NCBI GenBank assembly: GCA_963580285.1
Contig: OY757012.1
Coordinates: 170,645,994-170,709,993, forward strand
Length of the DNA stretch: 64,000 bases
Direction: 5' to 3'
Source of the DNA: Lucinisca nassula
Lineage: Eukaryota > Mollusca > Bivalvia > Lucinida > Lucinidae
Part shown: piece by piece, positions 41,701 through 53,700 of the stretch
Numbering within the stretch: the first letter of the stretch is position 1
Layout of the letters: each line of letters starts with the position of its first letter
Program-made: the position numbers and the translations under genes
The notes under the pieces: model-generated
The model's database searches: none
What the model was told of the DNA's origin: nothing
The model's input: the letters and a program-made list of their open reading frames with translations, nothing else

Positions 41701-44700
41701 ATGTGATATATTGGGATTCTTTTTTTGTCACAAACTAAAAATAGATCTAACTAGTGTTCGAAACCTAGTTAGGGAATCCCTCTCAAACTCGTTTACTTGT
41801 CATCATAATTGTTCGCATTTTTGCATAAAATACCGGCTATATGTATTTTATTTTTGGAAGCATTTTCCCAGATAGCTCAATAGTGCACCTTTAACTATTG
41901 GAGATACACTTCTGAAACTTTGCTTATTGGATGGTCTTTGGAATATAGAATATGTCTGGCTACTTTTGGTGTGACCTTGACCCCAAGGTCAAAGGTCAAA
42001 ATGTATGATTTTGCCATATCTTCTAAACTATTAGTGTTACACTTCTGAAACTTTAGCTATTGGATGGCCCTTGGAATATAGAATAAATTTGGACACTTTT
42101 GGTGTGACCTTGACCTCAACATGACCCCAAGGTCAAAGGTCAAAAATTATGGTTTGGCATATCTCCTAAACTATTAGAGTTACACTTCTGAAACTAAAAT
42201 TATTGGATGGTCTTTGGAATATGGAATAGCTCAATAATGCACCTTTAACTATTGGAGATACACTTCTGAAACTTTGCTTATTGGATGGTCTTTGGAATAT
42301 GGAATATGTTCGGCTGCTTTTGGTGTGACCTCGACCCAAGGTCAAAGGTCAAAAAGTATGACTTTGCCATATCTTCTAAAGTATTAGAGTTACACTTCTG
42401 AAACTTGGTTATTTGATGGCTGTTGGAATATAGAATAAATTGGGATACTTTGGGTGGACCTCAACATAACCCCAAGATTAAAGGTCAAAAAGTATGACTT
42501 TGCCATATCTTCTAAACTATAAGAGTTACACTTTTGAAACTTTGCTTATCAGTTAGAATGTTCTTTACAATTTTTTTAACTTACCGTATTCGACCTATTT
42601 ACCGCACATGCTCCTATAAGCGCACACCCAAGCTTTTTCTGGAAAAAATACTCAAGCGCACACTTTACAGTAACCACCCAACAAATTCATATTGAGTTTT
42701 GCTACATCTTTGGCCCGGACAATCATATGTATATGTGGTGAACCCCTATGCTGAAATTCAACTCTATAAAATAATCATATCGGAAGCTTTTTTTCGTATT
42801 TTTTTCGTATTGAGTGTGCGCTTATTAGGTAGATTTTTCACCACAATATTTTCATACAATTTTGAAAAAACTAAGCGCACGGTGCGGTAAATAGGTCGAA
42901 TACGGTACATGTAGTTTTGGCTAGCTAATACATAGTCATTAATGTTACTCATAGAAAAAGCGGGTATTTGCGATGGTATACCATCGGCAGCTGATCTAGT
43001 TGAAGTTGTATAGACTGTAAGGACCCCAGGTAGGTAGCAAAGGTATCTGACCTGTGTTAGTGTAGTTGATGATATTTATGTAATATTAAGTGTCTGTAAG
43101 GGCCTCGGGTAGGTAGCAAAGGTATCTGGCCTGTGTTAGGGAAATTGATGATATTTATGTAATATAAAGTGACTGTAAGGACCTAGGGTAGGTAGCAAAG
43201 GTAGTTGGTCTGAAGAAGGAAAATTGATGATATTTATTGATTTTGTAGTGACTGTAAGGACCCCAGGTAGGTAGCAAAGGTATCTGGTCTGTGTTAGGGA
43301 AATTGATGATATTTTTGTAATATTAAGTGTCTGTAAGGACCTCAGGTAGGTATCATAGGTATCTGGTCTGTGTTAGGGAAATTGATGAATTATGTATTAT
43401 ATTAAGTGTCTGTAAGGACCTCAGGTAGGTAGCAAAGGTATGTGGTCTGAAGATGGGAAACTGATGATATTTATTGATTTTGTAGTGACTGTAAGGACCC
43501 CAGGTAGGTAGTAAAGATATATGGTCTGTGTTAGGGAAATTGATGAATTATGTATTATATTAAGTGTCTGTAAGGACCTCGGGGTATGTATACTAACAAA
43601 ATACAAACAAGAGACTGTAAGGACCCCAAGTAGTTGGTAATGGTATGACTAGCCCGTGTTAGGGTAGTTGATGATATTTATGTAATATTATTTAAGTGTG
43701 TGTAAGGACCTCCGGTAGGTAGCAAAGGTATGTGGTATGAAAAAGGAAAAAAGCTTAAAATTATTATACTCGCTTTTTCGAAGAAAAATCGGGTATATTG
43801 TTTTCGTACCACAGTTGAGTCAGGCGTCTGTCTGTCTGTAAATGGATCTTCTCTGCAACCACTGAAGTAACACTTTTGAAACTTTGCATGTGGATAGTAG
43901 ATGGCAGTGGGCAACTTTTTGGTGACCTTGACCTCAACATGACCCCAAGGTCAAAGGTCAAAAATTATGATTTGCCATATCTCCTTAAAGGTGCATTATT
44001 GAGGTACCGGGTCTCAATTTTTTTTTTCTGGTTTTTATCTTCAATGCATGCTCCTTTGTCATGTGTACACTTTTGAAGCCAAATACAGCTTCAGAACTTT
44101 TTGAAAATGGTTGTTTTCATTCGTGTTTACCCTTCGCTCTGAACATGTGTTCGGAATTTCTGTTCTAAAAATAAATCTGTCACTTTACACATACATGGCG
44201 ACAGTGTCTGAGTGTCGTTACTTATGGCATGGTATTCAGCGTCATATTTTTTTCGATTCAGGCATGGCCTAAGCAAATAAGGCCAAAAATGAACTTCGCA
44301 AAATGTGATATATTGGGATTCTTTTTTTGTCACAAACTAAAAATAGATCTAACTAGTGTTCGAAACCTAGTTAGGGAATCCCTCTCAAACTCGTTTACTT
44401 GTCATCATAATTGTTCGCATTTTTGCATAAAATACCGGCTATATGTATTTTATTTTTGGAAGCATTTTCCCAGATAGCTCAATAGTGCACCTTTAACTAT
44501 TGGAGATACACTTCTGAAACTTTGCTTATTGGATGGTCTTTGGAATATAGAATATGTCTGGCTACTTTTGGTGTGACCTTGACCCCAAGGTCAAAGGTCA
44601 AAATGTATGATTTTGCCATATCTTCTAAACTATTAGTGTTACACTTCTGAAACTTTAGCTATTGGATGGCCCTTGGAATATAGAATAAATTTGGACACTT

Positions 44701-47700
44701 TTGGTGTGACCTTGACCTCAACATGACCCCAAGGTCAAAGGTCAAAAATTATGGTTTGGCATATCTCCTAAACTATTAGAGTTACACTTCTGAAACTAAA
44801 ATTATTGGATGGTCTTTGGAATATGGAATAGCTCAATAATGCACCTTTAACTATTGGAGATACACTTCTGAAACTTTGCTTATTGGATGGTCTTTGGAAT
44901 ATGGAATATGTTCGGCTGCTTTTGGTGTGACCTCGACCCAAGGTCAAAGGTCAAAAAGTATGACTTTGCCATATCTTCTAAAGTATTAGAGTTACACTTC
45001 TGAAACTTGGTTATTTGATGGCTGTTGGAATATAGAATAAATTGGGATACTTTGGGTGGACCTCAACATAACCCCAAGATTAAAGGTCAAAAAGTATGAC
45101 TTTGCCATATCTTCTAAACTATAAGAGTTACACTTTTGAAACTTTGCTTATCAGTTAGAATGTTCTTTACAATTTTTTTAACTTACATGTAGTTTTGGCT
45201 AGCTAATACATAGTCATTAATGTTACTCATAGAAAAAGCGGGTATTTGCGATGGTATACCATCGGCAGCTGATCTAGTTGAAGTTGTATAGACTGTAAGG
45301 ACCCCAGGTAGGTAGCAAAGGTATCTGACCTGTGTTAGTGTAGTTGATGATATTTATGTAATATTAAGTGTCTGTAAGGGCCTCGGGTAGGTAGCAAAGG
45401 TATCTGGCCTGTGTTAGGGAAATTGATGATATTTATGTAATATAAAGTGACTGTAAGGACCTAGGGTAGGTAGCAAAGGTAGTTGGTCTGAAGAAGGAAA
45501 ATTGATGATATTTATTGATTTTGTAGTGACTGTAAGGACCCCAGGTAGGTAGCAAAGGTATCTGGTCTGTGTTAGGGAAATTGATGATATTTTTGTAATA
45601 TTAAGTGTCTGTAAGGACCTCAGGTAGGTATCATAGGTATCTGGTCTGTGTTAGGGAAATTGATGAATTATGTATTATATTAAGTGTCTGTAAGGACCTC
45701 AGGTAGGTAGCAAAGGTATGTGGTCTGAAGATGGGAAACTGATGATATTTATTGATTTTGTAGTGACTGTAAGGACCCCAGGTAGGTAGTAAAGATATAT
45801 GGTCTGTGTTAGGGAAATTGATGAATTATGTATTATATTAAGTGTCTGTAAGGACCTCAGGGAGGTAGCAAAGGTATGTGGTCTGAAGAAGGAAAATTGA
45901 TGATATTTATTGATTTTGTAGTGACTGTAAGGACCCCAGGTAGGCAGTAAAGATATCTGGTCTGTGTTAGGGAAATTGATGCTATTTAGGTAATACCAAG
46001 TGTCTGTAAGGACCTCAGGTAGGTAGCAAAAGTATGTGGTCTGAAGAAGGAAAATTGCTTATAATTATTGAATTTGTAGTGACTGTAAGGACCCCAGGTA
46101 GGTAGCCAAGGTTTCAGGTCTGTGTTAGTGAAATTGATGATATTTATGTAATATTAAGTGTCTGTAAGGACCCCAGGTAGGTAGCAACGGTATCTGGTCT
46201 GTGTTAGGGAAATTGATGATATTTATGTAATATTAAGTGTCTGTAAGGACCTCAGGTAGGTGGCAAAGGTATGTGGTCTGAAGAAGGAAAATTGATATTT
46301 ATTGAATTTGTAGTGACTGTAAGGACCCCAGGTAGGTATCAAAGGTATCTGGTCTGTGTTAGGGAAATTGATGATAATTATGTAATAATAAGTGTCTGTA
46401 AGGACCTCAGGTAGGTAGCAAAGGTATGTGGTCTGAAGAAGGAAAATTGATGATATACATTGAATTTGTAGTGACTGTAAGGACCCTAGGTAGGTAGCAA
46501 AGGCATCTGGTCTGTGTTAGGGAAATTGATGATATTAATGTAATACTAAGTGTCTGTAAGGACCTGAGGTAGGTAGCAAACATATGTGGTCTGAAGAAGG
46601 AAAATTGCTAATAATTATTGAATTTGAAGTGACTGTAAGGACCCCAGGTAGTAATCCAAGGTAGCTGGTCTGTGTTAGTGAAATTGATGATATTTATGTA
46701 ATATCAAGTTTCTGTAAGGACCTCGGGGAGGTAGCAAAGGTATGTGGTCTGAAGAAGGAAAATTGATGATATTGATTTTGTAGTGACTCTAAGGACCCCA
46801 GGTAGGTAGCAAAGATATCCGGTCTGTGTTAGGGAAATTGATGATATTTATGTAATATTAAGTGTCTGTAAGGACCTCGGGTAGGTAGCAAAGGTAGCTG
46901 GTCTGTGTTAAGGAAATTGATGATATTTATGTAATATTAAGTGTCTGTAAGGACCCCGGGTAGGTAGCAAAGGTATGTGGTCTGAAGGAGGAAAATTGAT
47001 GATATTTATTATGTAGTGACTGTAAGGACCCAAGGTAGGTATCAAAGGTATCTGGTCTGTGTTAGGGAAGTTGATGATATTTAGGTAATACCAAGTGTCT
47101 GTAAGGACCTCAGGTAGGCAGCAAATGTATGTGGTCTGAAGAAGGAAAATTGCTAATAATTATTGAATTTGTAGTCACTGTAAGGATCCCAGGTAGGTAG
47201 CAAAGGTATCAGGTCTGTGTTAGGAAAAATTATGATATTTATGTAATATTAAGTGTCTCTAAGGACCTCATGTTGGTAGCAAAGGTATGTGGTCTGAAGA
47301 AGGAAAATTGATGATATTTATTGAATTTGTAGTGACTGTAAGGACCCCAGGTAGGTAGCAAAGATATCTGGTCTGTGTTAGTGAAATTGGTGATATTTAT
47401 GTAATATTAAGTGTCTGTAAGGACCCAAGGTAGGTATCAAAGGTATCTGGTCTGTGTTAGGGAAATTGATGATAATTATGTGATATTAAGTGTCTGTACG
47501 GGCCTCAGGTAGGTAGCAAAGGTATGTGGTCTGAAGATGGAAAATTGATGATATTTATTGATTTTGTTGTGACAGTAAGGACCCAAGGTAGGTAGCAAAG
47601 GCATCTGGTCTGTGTTAGGGAAATTGAGCATATTTATGTAATATTAAGTGTCTGTAAGGACCTCAGGTAGGTAGCAAAGATATCTGGTCTAGATATCAAA

Positions 47701-50700
47701 GATATCTGGTCTGTGTTAGGGAAATTGAGCATATTTATGTAATATTAAGTGTCTGTAAGGACCTCCGGTAGGTAGCAAAGGTATGTGGTCTGAAGAAGGA
47801 AAATTGCTAATAATTATTGAATTTGTAGTGATTGTAAGGACCCCAGGTAGTAATCCAAGGTAGCTGGTCTGTGTTAGTGGAATTGATGATATTTATGTTA
47901 TATTAAGTCTTTGAAAGGACCTCGGGGAGGTAGCAAAGGTATGTGGTCATAAGAAGGAAAATTGATGATATTTATTGATTTTGTAGTGACTGTAAGGACC
48001 CCAGGTAGGTAGCAAAGATATCTGGTCTGTGTTAGTGAAATTGATGATATTTATGTAATACTAAGTGTCTGTAAGGACCTCAGGTAGGTAGCAAAGGTAT
48101 GTGGTCTGAAGAAGGAAAATTGATGATATTTATTGATTTTGTAGTGTCTGTAAGGACCTCATGTAGGTAGCAAAGATATCTGGTCTGTGTTAGGGAAATT
48201 GATGATAATTATGAAATATTAAGTTTCTGTAAGGACCTCATGTAGGTAGTAAAGGTATGTGGTCTGAAGAAGGAAAATTGATGATATTTATTGATTATGT
48301 AGTGACTAAGGACCCAAGGTAGGTATCAAAGGTATCTGGTCTGTGTTAGGGAAATTGATGATATTTATGTAATATTAAGTGTCTGTAAGGACCTCAGGTA
48401 GGTAGGAAAGGTATGTGGTCTGAAGAAGGAAAATTGATGATATACATTGATTTTGTAGTGACTGTAAGGACCCCAGGTAGGTAGCAAAGATATCTGGTCT
48501 GTGTGAGGGAAATTGATGATATTTATGTAATATTAAGTGTCTGTAAGGACCTCAGGTAGGTGGCAAAGGTATGTGGTCTGAAGAAGGAAAATTGATGATA
48601 TTTATTGAATTTGAAGTGACTGTAAGGACCCCAGGTAGGTATCAAAGGTATCTGGTCTGTGTTAGGGAAATTGATGATAATTATGTAATATTAAGTGTCT
48701 GTAAGGACCTCAGGTAGGTTGCAAAGGTATGTGGTCTGAAGATGGAAAATTGATATTTATTGAATTTGTAGTGACTGTAAGGATCCCAGATAGGTAGCAA
48801 AGGCATCTGGTCTGTGTTAGGGAAATTGATGATATTTAGGTAATACCAAGTGTCTGTAAGGAACTCAGGTAGGTAGCAAACGTATCTGGTCTGAAGAAGG
48901 AAAATTGCTAATAATTATTGAATTTGTAGTGACTCTAAGGACCCCAGGTAGGTATCAAAGGTAGCTGGTCTGTGTTAGTGAAATTGATGATATGTATGTA
49001 ATATCAAGTTTCTGTAAAAACCTCGGGGAGGTAGCAAAGGTATGTGGTCTGAAGAAGGAAAATTGATGATATTTATTGATTTTGTAGTGACTGTAAGGAC
49101 CCCAGGTAGGTATCAAAGGTAGCTGGTCTGTGTTAGTGAAATTGATGATATTTATGTTATATTAAGTCTTTGAAAGGACCTCGGGGAGGTAGCAAAGGTA
49201 TGTGGTCTGAAGAAGGAAAATTGATGATATTTATTGATTTTGTAGTGACTGTAAGGACCCAAGGTAGGTAGCAAAGATATCTGGTCTGTGTTAGGGAAAT
49301 TGATGATATTTATGTAATATTAAGTGTGTGTAAGGACCTCAGGCAGGTCGCAAAGGTATGTGGTCTGAAGAAGGTAAATTGCTTATAATTATTGAATTAG
49401 TAGTGACTAATGACCCCATGAAGATATCAAAGATAGCTGGTCTGTGTCAGTGAAATTGATGATATTTATGTAATATTAAGTGTCTGTAAGGACCTCGGGG
49501 AGGTAGCAAAGGTATGTGGTCTGAAGAAGGAAAATTGATGATATTTATTGATTTTGTAGTTACTGTTAGGACCCCAGGTAGGTAGCAAAGATATCTGGTC
49601 TGTGTTAGGGAAATTGATGATATTTATGTAATATTAAGTGTGTAAGGACTTCAGGTAGGTAGCAAAGGTATCTGTGCTTTCTTTGCAAGGACAATTAATG
49701 ATATTTATTTGAATTTGTAGTGACTGTAAGGACCCCAGGTAGGTAGCAAAGGTGTGTGGTATGAAGAATGAAAATTGCTCATAACTATTGAATTTGTAGT
49801 AACTGTAAGAACCCCAGGTAGGTAGCAAAGGTATCTTGTCTGAAAAAGGAAAATTGATGCTATTTATTGAATTTGTAGTGTCTGTAAGGACCCCAGGTAG
49901 TAATCCAAGGTAGCTGGTCTGTGTTAGTGAAATTGATGATAATTATGTAATATTAAGTGTCTGTAAGGACCTCAGGTAGGTAGCAAAGGTATGTGGTCTG
50001 AAGAGGGAAAATTGATGATATTTATTGAATTTGTAGTGACTGTAAGGACCCCAGGTAGGTAGCAAAGGCATCTGGTCTGTGTTAGGGAAATTGATGATGT
50101 TCAGGTAATACTAAGTGTCTGTAAGGACCTCAGGTAGGCTGCAAACGTATGTGGTCTGAAGAAGGAAAATTGCTAATAATTAGTGAATTTGTAGTGACTG
50201 TAAGGACCCCAGGTAGTAATCCAAGGTAGCTGGTCTGTGTTAGTGAAATTGATGATATTTATGTAATATTAAGTTTCTGTAAGGACCTCAGGTAGGTAGC
50301 AAAGGTTTGTGGTCAGAAGAAGGAAAATTGATCATATGTATTGATTTTGAAGTGACTGTAAGGACCCCAGGTAGATATCAAAGATATCTGGTCTGTGTTA
50401 GGGAAATTGATGATATTTATGTAATATTAAGTGTCTGTAAGGACCTCATGTAGGTAGCAAAGATATCTGGTCTGTGTTAGGGAAATTGATGATATTTATG
50501 ATATATTAAGTTTCTGTAAGGACCTCAGGTAGGTAGCAAAGGTATGTGGTCTGAAGAAGAAAAATTGATGATATTTATTGATTATGTAGTGACTGTAAGG
50601 ACCCAAGGTAGATATCAAAGATATCTGGTCTAGATATCAAAGATATCTGGTCTGTGTTAGGGAAATTGATGATATTTATGTAATATTAAGTGTCTGTAAG

Positions 50701-53700
50701 GACCTCAGGTAGGTAGCAAAGGTATGTGGTCTGAAGAAGGAAAATTGATGATATTTATTGATTTTGTAGTGACTGTAAGGACCAAAGGTAGGCATCAAAG
50801 GTATTTTGTCTTTGTTAGGGAAATTGATGATATTTATGTAACATTAAGTGTCTGTAAGGACCTCAGGTAGGTAGCAAAGGTATGTGGTCTGAAGAAGGAA
50901 AATTGATGATATTTATTGATTTTGTAGTGACTGTAAGGACCCCAGGTAGGTAGCAAAGATATCTGGTCTGTGTTAGGGAAATTGATGATATTAATGTAAT
51001 ATTAAGTGTCTGTAAGGACCTCAGGTAGGTAGCAAAGGTATGTGGTCTGAAGATGGAAAATTGATGTTTATTGATTTTGTAGAGACTGTAAGGACCCCAG
51101 GTAGGCAGCAAAGGTATTTGGTTTGTGTCAGGGAAATTGATGATATTTATTTAATATTAAATGTCTATAAGGACCTCAGGTAGATAGCAAAGGTATGTGT
51201 TCTGAAGAAGGAAAATTGATGTTATTTATTGAATTTGTAGTGACTGTAAGGACCCCAGGTAGGTAGCAAAGGTATCTGGTCTGTGTTAGGGAAAATGATG
51301 ATAATTATGAAATATTAAGTGTCTGTAAGGACCTCAGGTAGGTAGCAAAGGTATGTGGTCTGAAGATGGGAAATTGATGATATTTATTTGAATTTGTAGT
51401 GACTGTAAGGACCCCAGGTAGGTAGCAAAGGCATCTGGTCTGTGTTAGGGAAATTGAGCATATTTATGTAATATTAAGTGTCTGTAAGGACCTCAGGTAG
51501 GTAGCAAAGGTATGTGGTCTGAAGAAGGAAAATTGATGATATTTATTGATTTTGTAGTGACTGTAAGGACCCCAGGTAGGTAGTAAAGATATCAGGTCTG
51601 TGTTAGTGAAATTGATGATATTTATGTAATATTAAGTGTCTGTAAGGACCTCCGGTAGGTAGCAAAGGTATGTGGTCTGAAGAAGGAAAATTGCTAATAA
51701 TTATTGATTTTGTAGTGACTGTAAGGACCCCAGGTAGTAATCCAAGGTAGCTGGTCTGTGTTAGTGAAATTGATGATATTTATGTAATATTAAGTTTCTG
51801 TAAGGACCTCAGGTAGGTAGCAAAGGTATGTGGTCTGAAGAAGGAAAATTGATGATATTTATTGAATTTGTAGTGACTCTGAGGACCCCAGGTAGGTAGC
51901 AAAGGTATCTGGTCTGTGTTAGGGAAAATGATGATAATTATGAAATATTAAGTGTCTGTAAGGACCTCAGGTAGGTAGTAAAGATATCTGGTCTGTGTTA
52001 GGGAAATTGATGATATTTATGTAATATTAAGTGTCTGTAAGGACCTCGGGGAGGTAGTAAAGGTATGTGGTCTGAAGAAGGAAAATTGATGATATTTATT
52101 GAATTTGAAAATTGATGATATTTATTGATTTTGTAGTGACTGTAAGGACCCCAGGTAGGTAGTAAAGATATCTGGTCTGTGTTAGGGAAATTGATGATAT
52201 TTATGTAATATTAAGTGTCTGTAAGGACCTCGGGGAGGTAGTAAAGGTATGTGGTCTGAAGAAGGAAAATTGATGATATTTATTGAATTTGTAGTGACTC
52301 TGAGGACCCCAGGTAGGTAGCAAAGGTATCTGGTCTGTGTTAGGGAAAATGATGATAATTATGAAATATTAAGTGTCTGTAAGGACCTCAGGTAGGTAGC
52401 AAAGGTATGTGGTCTGAAGATGGGAAATTGATGATATTTATTTGAATTTGTAGTGACTGTAAGGACCCCAGGTAGGTAGCAAAGGTATCTGGTCTGTGTT
52501 AGGGAAATTGATGATATTTCTTGAATTTGTAGTGGCTGTAAGGACTGCAGGTAGGTAGCAAAGGTATGTGGTATGAAGAAGGAAAATTGATGATATTTAT
52601 TGATTTTGTAGTGACTGTAAGGACCCCAGGTAGGTAGCAAAGGCATCTGGTCTGTGTTAGGGAAATTGATGATATTTCTTGAATTTGTAGTGGCTGTAAG
52701 GACTGCAGGTAGGTAGCAAAGGTATGTGGTATGAAGAAGGAAAATTGATGATATTTATTGAATTTGTAGTGACTGTAAGGACCCCAGGTAGGTAGCCAAG
52801 ATATCTTGTCTGTGTTAGAGAAATTGATGATATTTATGTAATATTTAAAAGTGTCTGTAAGGACCTCAGGTAGGTGGCAAAGATATCTGGTCTGAAGAAG
52901 GAAAATTGCTTATAATTATTGAATTTGTAGTGACTAAGGACCCCAGGTAGGTAGCAAAGGTATCTGGTCTGTGTCAGGGAAAATGATGATAATTATGAAA
53001 TATTAAGTGTCTGTAAGGACCTCAGGTAGGTAGCAAAGGTATGTGGTCTGAAGATGGAAAATTGATGATGTTTATTGATTTTGTAGAGACTGTAAGGACC
53101 CCAGGTAGGCAGCAAAGGTATCTGGTTTGTGTCAGGGAAATTGATGATATTTATTTAATATTAAATGTCTATAAGGACCTCAGGTAGATAGCAAAGGTAT
53201 GTGTTCTGAAGAAGGAAAATTGATGTTATTTATTGAATTTGTAGTGACTGTAAGGACCCCAGGTAGGTAGCAAAGGCATCTGGTCTGTGTTAGGGAAATT
53301 GAGCATATTTATGATATATTAAGTGTCTGTAAGGACCTCAGGTAGGTAGCAAAGGTATGTGGTCTGAAGAAGGAAAATTGATGATATTTATTGATTTTGT
53401 AGTGACTGTAAGGACCCCAGGTAGGTAGTAAAGATATCAGGTCTGTGTTAGTGAAATTGATGATATTTATGTAATATTAAGTGTCTGTAAGGACCTCCGG
53501 TAGGTAGCAAAGGTATGTGGTCTGAAGAAGGAAAATTGCTAATAATTATTGAATTTGTAGTGACTGTAAGGACCCCAGGTAGTAATCCAAGGTAGCTGGT
53601 CTGTGTTAGTGAAATTGATGATATTTATGTAATATTAAGTTTCTGTAAGGACCTCAGGTAGGTAGCAAAGGTATGTGGTCTGAAGAAGGAAAATTGATGA

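Larger units (their letters stand above)
41158..43001. mobile_element. Helentron-like tandem element in the satellite, copy 1
   Basis: Begins TATACTCGCTTTTTCG and ends AAAAAGCGGGTATTTGCGAT ... CTGATCTAG. Units of about 140 bp carry ACACTTCTGAAACTTTGC, GGATGGTCTTTGGAATA, CCCCAAGGTCAAAGGTCA and TTTGCCATATCTTCTAAA. It contains the 504-bp TTAA element and the 322-bp TA MITE. Confidence 0.7.
40988..43589. repeat. 2.6-kb tandem segmental duplication, copy 1
   Basis: Starts ATACTAACAAAATACAAACA inside the tail of the SINE at 40698 and ends in a satellite monomer. It is followed directly by copy 2 at a constant offset of 2602 bp. It contains satellite, a Helentron-like element with the 504-bp TTAA element, and the TA MITE absent from copy 2. 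Confidence 0.9.
43590..45867. repeat. 2.6-kb tandem segmental duplication, copy 2
   Basis: Apparently base-for-base the same as copy 1 over everything I compared, except for the 322-bp TA MITE plus one TA. Near-identity means a very recent duplication or an assembly of two haplotypes side by side. Confidence 0.9.

Noticed and set aside
41076..44477. Pairs of identical open frames (41076-41312 and 43678-43914; 41525-41731 and 44127-44333; 41627-41875 and 44229-44477) that could pass for duplicated genes
   Set aside because: They lie in the segmental duplication and within a non-coding TTAA element or tandem repeat. Identity comes from the recent DNA duplication, not from coding constraint, and the same element at 14731-15271 does not keep the frames.
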